Virus record (IMG/VR): IMGVR_UViG_3300009130_000013
Coordinates: 29,196 to 93,195 of that record
Reading direction: 5' to 3' (one strand)
Length of the DNA: 64,000 nucleotides
Source of the DNA: a virus
Made by a program: the position numbers and the translations under genes. Each line of letters opens with the position of its first letter. Position 1 is the first letter of the stretch. Below, piece by piece: positions 30,078 to 37,329 of this stretch. A model generated the notes under the pieces. It saw only the letters and a list, made by a program, of their open reading frames with translations, was not told the origin of the DNA and searched no databases.

Positions 30078-30902
30078 CTAATCATGTGTCCCTGACAGTA
30101 AAACTCCTTCACCTGTCACTCCCCAAAAGTTTTTATAATGTGTAGCCAATGTAGCAAGTGCTGGCTTGTACTGAAAATCTCTTGGATTTAAAAAGTACAT
30201 TGACGTAGATGGTACTTGAAGAAACAAGTACTTAATATCATCGTCTGTTATACCTAACTGATCAAGCAACATCATTATTGCCGCACTAGTTCTGTACGTT
30301 TGTGCCTCTAAAGCTCGTTTACCAACTTGTGGTAATACTTCATCTGGAGTTCTAGGACTATGTATACCAAAGTACACGTCACCAATTAAGTAACGTTTAT
30401 CTCCGCCTAAAAATATTAATGAACACGAAGAAGCACACATAACTTTGCCGTCCTTACTTGGCCATCCTGGTATTGATACCTTGCCAGGATCGTATAGTAT
30501 TTCACCGTCTTCATTAATAACAGGTGTATCTCTAACTACTGTAACTACATTTCGATGTTTTAAATGAGCCGCCAAACAAGCCCCATCAATTAATGATCCA
30601 CCGGGGCTTTCTAATATTACAGAAAAAGGCGAGCCATCATTAGGCAATTTAGCTACAATCTTTTCACAGTCGTCAACTTGAACGTAACCAGTCATTGAAT
30701 ATAATGACTTTGATAATTGTTTAAATTCTAACCCCGGTAATTGTTCGTCATTAAGTGAATGAGTATAGGGCGGGAATGGCGAAGCACCAGAACCTGTATC
30801 TTGGTTGCTAACAAACCAAAAAATATTTCCCACAAGTATCGATACTAATATAATGCCCGATAATAGGAACCATCTAGTTTCCTGAAAAAACGACTTAAAC
30901 AT
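30078..30902 (-). CDS. membrane-anchored ClpP-like serine peptidase
   Basis: A 274-residue protein with one N-terminal membrane helix (about 12-31); the catalytic domain would be periplasmic. ClpP/crotonase-fold motifs are SPGGSLIDG (99-107), MCASSCSLIFLGG with the likely nucleophile S158, and H181 in FGIHSPR. An acidic third residue is not obvious. Similar anchored ClpP-like proteins occur in alphaproteobacteria and some phages. It is the first gene of the operon and 12 nt from the SbmA-like gene, suggesting processing of peptides before uptake. Confidence 0.82.
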   Translation of the reverse strand: MFKSFFQETRWFLLSGIILVSILVGNIFWFVSNQDTGSGASPFPPYTHSLNDEQLPGLEFKQLSKSLYSMTGYVQVDDCEKIVAKLPNDGSPFSVILESPGGSLIDGACLAAHLKHRNVVTVVRDTPVINEDGEILYDPGKVSIPGWPSKDGKVMCASSCSLIFLGGDKRYLIGDVYFGIHSPRTPDEVLPQVGKRALEAQTYRTSAAIMMLLDQLGITDDDIKYLFLQVPSTSMYFLNPRDFQYKPALATLATHYKNFWGVTGEGVLLSGTHD

Positions 30903-31013
30903 ACCTTTGTTTTCCTTTTCTTCTTAGTAGCCATTTTTGTTTCCTATTTGGGCTTAGAGTTATTTCTGTGACACCTATTGTCTTAATGATAGTCTACACA
31001 TCCTTATTAAAAT

Positions 31014-31041
31014 GTTATAGTATTATTTATTTTAAAATCAA
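31014..31041 (-). promoter_or_regulatory. possible promoter of the minus-strand operon
   Basis: On the minus strand TTGATT (31041-31036), a 16-nt spacer and TATAAC (31019-31014) lie about 110 nt before the first gene. AATAAATA on the same strand between them could instead be a late-type box. Between this site and 30902 lies one more short Lys-rich ORF (30934-30845, start MATKKKRKTK). Confidence 0.4.
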
Positions 31042-31093
31042 ACCATAGATAAATGGCCATTAAAGTTTTTATTTTTTTAACATAAATTAGGTC

Positions 31094-31122
31094 TTGACAA
31101 GTTGCTCGAAATGTGTTATAGT
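31094..31122 (+). promoter_or_regulatory. sigma70-type promoter
   Basis: TTGACA (31094-31099), a 17-nt spacer and TATAGT (31117-31122), 34 nt before the HAD phosphatase ATG, divergent from the minus-strand operon. Confidence 0.85.
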
Positions 31123-31156
31123 ATACTAATAATAACGAAAATGAATAATCAATAAC

Positions 31157-31774
31157 ATGAAAAAAACAATATTAACAGATGTAGATGGAGTACTCTTAAA
31201 TTGGGAGTATGCTTTCGATGTTTGGATGATCGAACAAGGATTTAGAAAACAAGAAGGCGAAGAATTTGTATACGGAATGAATGTTCGTTACGGAATTGAA
31301 CAATCACAAGCCAAAAAACTCATTAAAACCTTTAATGAGAGTGCTGTAATGGGGTTTATTCCTCCTTTAAGAGATGCTGTTGAATATGTAACTAAAATGG
31401 CTGATGAAGGATATACCTTTCATGCTATTACTAGTATGAGTACACAATATCATGCTAAAAAACTTCGTAAACAAAACTTAGACAAATTATTTGGAGAAAA
31501 TGTATTTACAGAAGTTGTTTGTTTAAGTACAGGTGCTGATAAAGACGAAGCATTAGCAGTATACAAAAATAGTGGAATGTGGTGGATCGAGGATAAAGTA
31601 GTTAACGCTCATGCGGGAGCAAGAGTAGGATTAAAGCCTATTGTTATGGAACATGGTTTTAATATGAACGATGAACATTCATTTCCTGTAGCAAAAACCT
31701 GGAAGGACATTTACAACATTGTCAAAGGTAAATCAATAAAAACCGATATACTCAAGATTCAAAAAACTGGATAA
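31157..31774 (+). CDS. HAD-family phosphatase
   Basis: A 205-residue protein with the HAD nucleophile motif DVDGVLLNWE (D8, D10), motif II AITSMSTQ and an acidic motif IV (WWIEDKVVNA). The substrate is unknown; small phage HAD enzymes often act on nucleotides or sugar phosphates. It stands alone between its own promoter and a strong terminator. Confidence 0.85.
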   Translation: MKKTILTDVDGVLLNWEYAFDVWMIEQGFRKQEGEEFVYGMNVRYGIEQSQAKKLIKTFNESAVMGFIPPLRDAVEYVTKMADEGYTFHAITSMSTQYHAKKLRKQNLDKLFGENVFTEVVCLSTGADKDEALAVYKNSGMWWIEDKVVNAHAGARVGLKPIVMEHGFNMNDEHSFPVAKTWKDIYNIVKGKSIKTDILKIQKTG

Positions 31775-31784
31775 TCACTCAAGA

Positions 31785-31813
31785 AAATAGAGCGATTTTA
31801 GGTCGCTCTATTT
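31785..31813 (+). terminator. bidirectional terminator
   Basis: An 11-bp perfect stem AAATAGAGCGA / TCGCTCTATTT (31785-31795 with 31803-31813) around TTTTAGG. It lies between the HAD gene and the converging minus-strand small membrane genes. Confidence 0.88.
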
Positions 31814-31827
31814 AAATATTACTTTGA

Positions 31828-31935
31828 TTAACCGCCAGTTACTTCTGCCGGTGTAGGAGTGAAAATTCCGTATTGCCATAACGCCAAAGCGACAACAATA
31901 ACTATTCCTCCCCATATCCATTTATTCTTCATCAT
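31828..31935 (-). CDS. 35-residue single-pass membrane protein
   Basis: The reverse strand gives MMKNKWIWGGIVIVVALALW then QYGIFTPTPAEVTGG. It has one membrane helix and a short polar tail, with GAGGAAA before the start. The function is unknown. Confidence 0.6.
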   Translation of the reverse strand: MMKNKWIWGGIVIVVALALWQYGIFTPTPAEVTGG

Positions 31936-32038
31936 TTCAATTTCCTCTAAAATGAGTAAAACTGAGTGCGGTTCAGACTCGCAAAGTTTTTAATTAACTC
32001 TTAGCCACACTCGGAGTCAAACATAATATTCTAATAAC

Positions 32039-32272
32039 TTACTTCGCTTTATATAAGTTATATAAAATCCAAACAGCAACCAAACCAAGTAAACCTTGCT
32101 CTGAGAACCCTGCTAGAATTGACTGAACATTACCTATAACAGATATGTTCGGCCAGAACGGAATGTTTTGACCACTAAAAAGAACTTCAAGCACTATGCC
32201 TAAAGCTATTAGGCTTACGCCTGTGTCAGCTAGAGACGATGCCCAGCCTTTTATTTTTGTCATAATGTCCAT
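32039..32272 (-). CDS. small two-helix membrane protein
   Basis: A 77-residue protein with hydrophobic segments near 18-35 and 58-74 (SLIALGIVLEVLFSG; LLGLVAVWILYNLY) and a proline-rich loop between (NIPFWPNISVIGN). AAGGAG precedes the start. It resembles small membrane proteins that sit beside phoH in marine T4-like phages. A holin-like or envelope role is possible. Confidence 0.75.
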   Translation of the reverse strand: MDIMTKIKGWASSLADTGVSLIALGIVLEVLFSGQNIPFWPNISVIGNVQSILAGFSEQGLLGLVAVWILYNLYKAK

Positions 32273-32460
32273 ATTGGATCTCCTTTATGTTCACTGAAAA
32301 AGTTAATCAGCAGTAATATTTACTGGTTCTCCGATCATGAGTTATAACATCTGAAATGGTCTTAGGTACCAAAAACAGCGAAACCGCCAGGACTAATATT
32401 CGTGGCCAGCCAGTTATCCACAAGTTATATAGGTGTTTAACCTCTATTCTTAATTATTCT
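32273..32460 (-). other. intergenic region, no clear gene
   Basis: 188 nt between the small membrane gene and phoH. It holds a perfect 9-nt DnaA box sequence TTATCCACA at 32414-32422 (plus strand) and a minus-strand frame from a TTG without a ribosome binding site that would give a short hydrophobic peptide (MWITGWPRILVLAVSLFLV). Neither is convincing. Confidence 0.3.
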
Positions 32461-33183
32461 TTAAATTTCGCCATATAATGCTAAAACCTCCGCAACAGCT
32501 GGATGCCGTTCGATGTCTTTGTTTGTGAACTGACAAGATCTAATATATCTCATTTCTTTTCCATTGGTGATCATGTTAAAATTCAATAACCCATTATTAG
32601 AATCTTTCTTATCAGCTTGTTTGACGTCACCGGTTACTACAATCTTTGAACCTTCACCTAAGCGGGTAAGTAACATCTTTATCTGACTTGGAGTGGCATT
32701 TTGCATTTCATCTGCTATGATCCACGATTTTTTAAAAGTTCTTCCTCGCATGAATGCTAGTGGACTAATTTCTATTATTTCTTCTTCTAACATCCTAGTA
32801 ATTTCTTTAGGACTGTAATATTCCTTCAACACGTCAAAGAGGGGCTTTGTCCACGGTTCCATTTTCGCATTTAAATCACCTGGTAAGAAACCATGTCGTT
32901 CGTCATCAACTCCTACAGCTGGTCTTGTTAATACTAATTTATTAACGTGACTTAATCTCAAAGATCTAATAGCCGCTAACATGGCCAAATATGTTTTACC
33001 AGTACCAGCTGGGCCGCTAGTAATAGCTATTGAACATTTGGGGTCTGTTAGTATATCCACATAGTGTTCTTGTGCTAAAGATCTAGGTATTATTTGTGGG
33101 GGTTTATTACGAATGTTGTCAAAATGTAATGTATTATCAGCATAAGCTAGGTTATGCTTTTGTTTTCTGTGTTTTCTTGACAT
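32461..33183 (-). CDS. phoH: PhoH-like ATPase
   Basis: A 240-residue P-loop protein: Walker A GPAGTGKT (57-64), Walker B WIIADEMQNA (about 153-162), and the PhoH block TRPAVGVDDERHGFLPGD. phoH is a frequent marine phage gene; the family is linked to RNA metabolism and to phosphate stress in some hosts, but its phage role is undecided. AGGAGG lies upstream of the ATG. It is minus strand like its small membrane neighbours. Confidence 0.93.
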   Translation of the reverse strand: MSRKHRKQKHNLAYADNTLHFDNIRNKPPQIIPRSLAQEHYVDILTDPKCSIAITSGPAGTGKTYLAMLAAIRSLRLSHVNKLVLTRPAVGVDDERHGFLPGDLNAKMEPWTKPLFDVLKEYYSPKEITRMLEEEIIEISPLAFMRGRTFKKSWIIADEMQNATPSQIKMLLTRLGEGSKIVVTGDVKQADKKDSNNGLLNFNMITNGKEMRYIRSCQFTNKDIERHPAVAEVLALYGEI

Positions 33184-33316
33184 TAGTGCCTCCTATAAAC
33201 AATGTCTAGTGGCTCGATTCTTATCCATTTCTATCAGTGGATTTATCTTAACCACTATAAGTATTTAATGAGCAGGAGCAAAACCATATAACTTATGTAA
33301 TATTCTTGTTTTTCGA

Positions 33317-33324
33317 GCTAAATA
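33317..33324 (+). promoter_or_regulatory. late promoter box GCTAAATA
   Basis: GCTAAATA lies 26 nt before the first gene of the plus-strand virion and lysis block. Confidence 0.55.
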
Positions 33325-33350
33325 CAACATACATATAGACGGATTATTAA

Positions 33351-33899
33351 ATGAAAGCATTGGACATAACTGAAACACTTAAAACACTATACAACTCTGA
33401 TAGTTTTACAGAAACACTAGTAGACTTTGAAAGAGTACTAGATGCTGTTCACCTTTACAGTTATAAGAACTGGTTAGACGGTGAATTAGTCTTAGGACCT
33501 GTTACTGAACGACATTGGGTAACAGCTTCTTTTTTATGGCCTGAAAAGAAAATGCCAGACCCAGATGGTGCTAGACGACTTTTAGACTATGGTGCTAAAG
33601 TAACTTTTCGAAAAGACATTTTAGAAACACCTATGAAAATAACAGCTGACATGGTTCATAATAGAGACAGCTTTACAGACAGTGGTCGCTATCCTAAAAT
33701 GATTAAAGAAAAAGTTTGGATAGTAGAAATTATTATGCCAAAGCAACTAATGACAGAAATTTATAGAGGTAGTGTTGAGATCGAAGGCGACACTTACGAC
33801 ATGGAAGATATTACAGCAACAAACGAAACTGGAACTACTGAAACAGATATAGTAACTCCAGAACCTGGAGCAGAAATAGACGCAGGAGTAGAAATATAA
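33351..33899 (+). CDS. conserved marine myovirus protein, probably virion-associated
   Basis: A 182-residue protein. The block YSYKNWLDGELVLGPVTERH, then WPEKKMPDPDGARRLLDYG is one I associate with a conserved protein of T4-like marine phages. The last 30 residues are acidic and disordered (TGTTETDIVTPEPGAEID). It is coupled to the next gene (TAATG). The function is unknown; the late box suggests a structural or assembly role. Confidence 0.75.
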   Translation: MKALDITETLKTLYNSDSFTETLVDFERVLDAVHLYSYKNWLDGELVLGPVTERHWVTASFLWPEKKMPDPDGARRLLDYGAKVTFRKDILETPMKITADMVHNRDSFTDSGRYPKMIKEKVWIVEIIMPKQLMTEIYRGSVEIEGDTYDMEDITATNETGTTETDIVTPEPGAEIDAGVEI

Positions 33900-34357
33900 T
33901 GGGACTCAAACACGGCGACCTTAGAATGACAATTAACGATCATGTTGAAGTAGATCGTTATAAAGCAAAAATGGGCACAGACGAAGATGTTTGTGTTGTT
34001 AACTTTTTTGTTGAAAACAAAGAAGCAGGAAAAGATTTAGTTGACTTTCTAGAATCAGGTTATGAATGGATCTTAGATGCGGCTGTGTCACCAGGCACTA
34101 ATAGACACGGAAAATATATGGTGTTTGTTGAAGCTGAAAGAGATGAAAGCATTAGAGAAAATATTGGATATATGCTTTCAGAAGTAAGCAAAGTTGCTGA
34201 AATTGAAAAATGGAAATTTAGATACAGTAAAAGCCCAATCAGTAAAGAAGTTAATGAAGAAGCATTGGCTTCAATACCAAATTCAGCTGAAACTTATAAT
34301 CATTTTTTAGCTGACTCAGAAATAATTGACAATATCAAAAAGGCAATAAACTTATAA
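33899..34357 (+). CDS. conserved late protein, function unknown
   Basis: A 152-residue alpha/beta protein (VNFFVENKEAGKDLVDFLESG, then SPGTNRHGKYMVFVEAERD) translated together with the gene before. It looks like a conserved partner of it in marine phages. No catalytic motif is visible. Confidence 0.72.
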   Translation: MGLKHGDLRMTINDHVEVDRYKAKMGTDEDVCVVNFFVENKEAGKDLVDFLESGYEWILDAAVSPGTNRHGKYMVFVEAERDESIRENIGYMLSEVSKVAEIEKWKFRYSKSPISKEVNEEALASIPNSAETYNHFLADSEIIDNIKKAINL

Positions 34358-34365
34358 TTGCCTTT

Positions 34366-34373
34366 AATAAGTA
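34366..34373 (+). promoter_or_regulatory. late-type promoter box AATAAGTA
   Basis: AATAAGTA lies 33 nt before the endolysin ATG, the same octamer as at 5341. Confidence 0.5.
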
Positions 34374-34406
34374 TGTTAGAAGCATACAACTAGAAGGACA
34401 TATCAA

Positions 34407-35243
34407 ATGAGTTTTAAGTTCGATTTTACAAAAGATCAATTATCAAGTATTCTATCAAAAAACAATGAAGTAAATGAATGGTATGAACTAATGAAAGACT
34501 TACTACCAAAATACGACATTGATACAGAAAATAGAGTAGCAGGATTTTTAGCACAATGCGGACATGAAAGTTTACAGTTTACAGTATTAAAAGAAAACTT
34601 AAACTACAGTTCAGATGCTCTTAACAGAGTATTTCCAAAGTATTTTAAAAATGCTGGCAGAGATGCTACAGAGTATCACAGGCAACCTGAAAAAATTGCT
34701 AACGTTATCTATGCTAATAGGATGGACAACGGAGACACAGCGTCAGGAGATGGATATAGATTCCGTGGACGTGGTGTAATACAATTAACAGGTAGAAGTA
34801 ACTACACTAGATTTGGTGAGTCTATTAATAAATCACCAGAAGAAGTTGTAGAATATTTAGGAACTAAACAAGGTGCTCTTGAAAGTGCTTGTTGGTTTTG
34901 GAGTACAAATGGATTAAATAGATATGCTGACAGTCAAGATATTGTTGGTATGACTAAAAGAATTAACGGCGGAACAATAGGTTTAGAAGATCGTAAAAAA
35001 CATTATGAACACGCTCTTGAAACATTTGATGGACATTATAAACCTATAAGAAGTTTTGAATCAGTTAGAAAAGGTTCTAAAGGACAAACGGTTATGGAAG
35101 TACAAAGAAAATTAGGAATTATGCCAGTTGATGGCATCTTTGGTTCTGGTACTGAGAACCGTGTTAAAAGATGGCAACAAAGTGTTGGCCTAACTCCAGA
35201 TGGTATTATGGGACCAAAATCTTTAGGAAAACTACTAGGATAA
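34407..35243 (+). CDS. endolysin: GH19-type lysozyme/chitinase domain plus peptidoglycan-binding domain
   Basis: A 278-residue protein. The catalytic region has AGFLAQCGHES (Glu general acid of the GH19/lysozyme superfamily), YRFRGRGVIQLTGRSNY and GALESACWFWSTNGLN, typical of phage GH19 muramidases. Residues about 215-278 form a PG_binding_1 domain (VRKGSKGQTVMEVQRKLGI, then DGIFGSGTENRVKRWQ). There is no signal peptide, so it needs a holin. Spanin-like genes follow, making a lysis cassette. Confidence 0.92.
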   Translation: MSFKFDFTKDQLSSILSKNNEVNEWYELMKDLLPKYDIDTENRVAGFLAQCGHESLQFTVLKENLNYSSDALNRVFPKYFKNAGRDATEYHRQPEKIANVIYANRMDNGDTASGDGYRFRGRGVIQLTGRSNYTRFGESINKSPEEVVEYLGTKQGALESACWFWSTNGLNRYADSQDIVGMTKRINGGTIGLEDRKKHYEHALETFDGHYKPIRSFESVRKGSKGQTVMEVQRKLGIMPVDGIFGSGTENRVKRWQQSVGLTPDGIMGPKSLGKLLG

Positions 35244-35247
35244 AATT

Positions 35248-35742
35248 ATGGGACTAAAACTAGCATTGATAATGATGGTATTAATGGCCGCCATGGGCGG
35301 AGCAGGATATTGGTATTATCAAGATACACAGAAAAAAATGAATATACTTGTAGCTAATGAGGCCAAAGCAACTGTGGCGGCTGAAGTGGCAGAAGCATCT
35401 GTACAAGCTATGAAAGAATCCTATGAAGCTATGGACCGAGAAAACAAAATAATCAAAGCAAAGTATAAAGAAATAGAAGACCGAGCTGATAGATTACAAA
35501 ACAAATTATCTAAACATGACATAGGCGTACTAGGAATTGCTAGAGATAGTTTAACAGAACAAGTAATTACTAAAATGTCAAATAGTTCTTTACGATGTAT
35601 AGAAATTACTAGCGGAGCAGAGTTAACAGAACAAGAATTATTAGCAACTAAACCAAGTGAAATTAATTCTGAATGTTATGAAATAGCTAACCCTAACTTT
35701 GATCCTAAATTATATCCTGTATGGCTGGAGAAAAATCAATGA
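35248..35742 (+). CDS. inner-membrane spanin-like protein (Rz type)
   Basis: A 164-residue protein with one N-terminal membrane helix (about 4-24), a long periplasmic coiled coil (residues 35-95) and a C-terminal region with two cysteines. Order and overlap with a short lipoprotein gene match i-spanin/o-spanin pairs, which fuse the inner and outer membranes at lysis. Longer than many Rz proteins, so another envelope function is possible. Confidence 0.7.
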   Translation: MGLKLALIMMVLMAAMGGAGYWYYQDTQKKMNILVANEAKATVAAEVAEASVQAMKESYEAMDRENKIIKAKYKEIEDRADRLQNKLSKHDIGVLGIARDSLTEQVITKMSNSSLRCIEITSGAELTEQELLATKPSEINSECYEIANPNFDPKLYPVWLEKNQ

Positions 35743-36185
35743 GAACAATAGCTATTTTTATTATCGCTACTCTGTTTTTGGCAGGCTGTAGCACTACACC
35801 TAGAGTACTAGAAGTTTCAGCAGTACCTATAGACAAACCTCAACTAATATTACCAGATGTTGATAAACTAGAACTAAAAGAAATTGAATGGATTGTAATT
35901 AATGAAGCAAATGTCCAAGAAGTTTGGAAACGTATATCAGACGATAAAAAAGATGTAGTCCTGTTTGGGCTAACTGATGACGGATATGAACAATTATCAA
36001 TAAACTTATCTGACATAATGACATTGATACAACAACAAAAAGCTATCATAGTGGCTTATAGAAATTACTATGAAGAAGCCAACGAAGCTCTTGATAATGC
36101 TAATTCGCAAAACAAGAAAGTAAACAAACAAGTCGAAGATGCTAACACAAAAGAAGCTAATAAAAAGTGGTGGCAAATCAAGTAA
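35739..36185 (+). CDS. outer-membrane lipoprotein, spanin-like (Rz1 type)
   Basis: A 148-residue protein read from the ATG at 35739 with GGAG upstream. A lipoprotein signal peptide ends in the lipobox LAGC, so the mature N-terminus is a lipidated Cys followed by STTPRVLEV. The C-terminal half is a helical coiled coil with Lys/Asn-rich end. It overlaps the i-spanin-like gene by 4 nt. Larger than classical Rz1 and not Pro-rich. Confidence 0.72.
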   Translation: MRTIAIFIIATLFLAGCSTTPRVLEVSAVPIDKPQLILPDVDKLELKEIEWIVINEANVQEVWKRISDDKKDVVLFGLTDDGYEQLSINLSDIMTLIQQQKAIIVAYRNYYEEANEALDNANSQNKKVNKQVEDANTKEANKKWWQIK

Positions 36186-36254
36186 AGTAGCTTTACACCT
36201 CTAAGAACGCTATCCAAATGCTTTCTTAATCTCTCCTTTTGACCTTTTAATCTT

Positions 36255-36262
36255 AATAAATA
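36255..36262 (+). promoter_or_regulatory. late promoter box AATAAATA
   Basis: AATAAATA followed by ACATAATAAAGGAGC and the start at 36286. Confidence 0.55.
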
Positions 36263-36285
36263 CATAATAAAGGAGCAATTTTAAT

Positions 36286-36528
36286 ATGTGGTTTTTTCTA
36301 ATTAAAGCAATAGCTGGTGGAATCATTGGCAATGCTACAGCAAATTGGTTTCGTGATACAAAACTAGGTGTCTGGTTTTATAACAAAATGGATAGTTTAT
36401 ATAACTGGGCGGCTAAACGTTACCATCTCAAGCTTCTAACTGACGAAGAAAAACAAATGAAGAAATTCCCAGCTTTAAAAGAAAGACTGGACTCAATGGA
36501 CAAACGACTTAAAAAGTTAGAAAAGTAA
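36286..36528 (+). CDS. small membrane protein with coiled-coil tail
   Basis: An 80-residue protein: N-terminal hydrophobic helix with Gly/Ala (FFLIKAIAGGIIGNATANW), then an amphipathic region and a charged C-terminal coiled coil (LKERLDSMDKRLKKLEK). AAAGGAGC precedes the start. A holin or pinholin-like role next to the lysis genes is possible but not shown. Confidence 0.7.
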   Translation: MWFFLIKAIAGGIIGNATANWFRDTKLGVWFYNKMDSLYNWAAKRYHLKLLTDEEKQMKKFPALKERLDSMDKRLKKLEK

Positions 36529-36532
36529 GACA

Positions 36533-36967
36533 ATGGAAATATTCGACCAAATGGGAATGGACGTAGCTGATTTAATAGGGCCGTGGATAGCGATCCTAAT
36601 ATCAGTTTCTGCGGTATTCTGGTTTAAAGACTTTATAGGTAATATGGTACAGGGTTTAAAGTTTAAATGGAACCCTGCTTTTAAAGAAGGCGATAGTGTA
36701 TTACTTGATGGCGATGATGCTATTATTGTTAAAATAGGATTATGGTCAACTGTATTTGGTGTGTATGGCGAAAAAGGATATACTTGGAGGTATGTTCCAA
36801 ATACTCGTATACCATTTTTAAAATTAGAAAAAATAGTTAACCCTGATTTACACTTGGATAGTAAAGGTGAAAAGGGTAGACGAATAAAAGAATTACTCGA
36901 CGAAGCTCAAAATCAAGCAATATCAAAAAATAGAGAAGACATCGATAATTTAAAAGGTAAGAAATAA
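36533..36967 (+). CDS. minimal MscS-like mechanosensitive channel protein
   Basis: A 144-residue protein. One membrane helix (about 15-37), then FKEGDSVLLDGDDAIIVKIG, LWSTVFGVYGEKGYTWRYVP and PNTRI, matching the MscS pattern of a pore-side helix followed by the beta domain (F..GD.V......V..I...T.......G....VPN..I). MscS is a 286-residue heptamer; this version keeps little more than the pore-proximal helix and the beta domain and ends with a charged coiled tail. It may form a channel or regulate the host MscS. It lies near the lysis genes. Confidence 0.65.
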   Translation: MEIFDQMGMDVADLIGPWIAILISVSAVFWFKDFIGNMVQGLKFKWNPAFKEGDSVLLDGDDAIIVKIGLWSTVFGVYGEKGYTWRYVPNTRIPFLKLEKIVNPDLHLDSKGEKGRRIKELLDEAQNQAISKNREDIDNLKGKK

Positions 36968-36979
36968 GGAGTATAATAA

Positions 36980-37288
36980 ATGAGTGATGAAGTCACAAAG
37001 AAAAAAGTAAATATTGAGCTTGAAGTAGATACAAGCATTGTAGATAGTTCTCAGAACAAATATCGTACAGTAATCGATTTAGCGAAAGCAGTAGACAGTT
37101 GGCGAATTTTCCCAAGAATTTTCATCACTACATATATAGTTCTGCTCTACAAAGTAGTTGTTTGGTTTATGGCCTTAGAAGCTCCAAATTTTGAACAAAG
37201 TGGATTAGTATCAATAGTAGTTGGTGCTGGTGCGGCTTGGTTCGGTTTATATTGTGGTTCTAGCAAGTTTAAAGGCAACAAAGAATAA
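36980..37288 (+). CDS. small membrane protein (holin-like candidate)
   Basis: A 102-residue protein with two hydrophobic segments (about 45-65 and 75-94): IFITTYIVLLYKVVVWFMAL and SGLVSIVVGAGAAWFGLYCG. I recognise the YKVVVWFMALE..VVGAGAAWFGLY pattern in marine T4-like phages. The N-terminus is charged and cytoplasmic. Placement downstream of endolysin and spanin-like genes makes it a candidate holin. Confidence 0.7.
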   Translation: MSDEVTKKKVNIELEVDTSIVDSSQNKYRTVIDLAKAVDSWRIFPRIFITTYIVLLYKVVVWFMALEAPNFEQSGLVSIVVGAGAAWFGLYCGSSKFKGNKE

Positions 37289-37293
37289 TTAAC

Positions 37294-37322
37294 TTGACAA
37301 AGAACTTGATATATTATATAAT
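37294..37322 (+). promoter_or_regulatory. sigma70-type promoter overlapping the dnaJ start
   Basis: TTGACA (37294-37299), a 17-nt spacer and TATAAT (37317-37322). The dnaJ ATG begins 8 nt after the -10 box, where transcription would start, so the message is expected to be leaderless. Confidence 0.85.
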
Positions 37323-37329
37323 ATAAACT

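Noticed and set aside
32414-32422. Perfect DnaA box TTATCCACA
   Set aside because: A nine-base match with one free position is expected about once or twice by chance in 64 kb, and there is no cluster of boxes or AT-rich unwinding element beside it. T4-type phages do not start replication with DnaA.
36183-36197. GTAAAG TAG CTTTAC hairpin after the spanin-like lipoprotein gene
   Set aside because: Short stem and no T-run after it, so it is not a convincing terminator.
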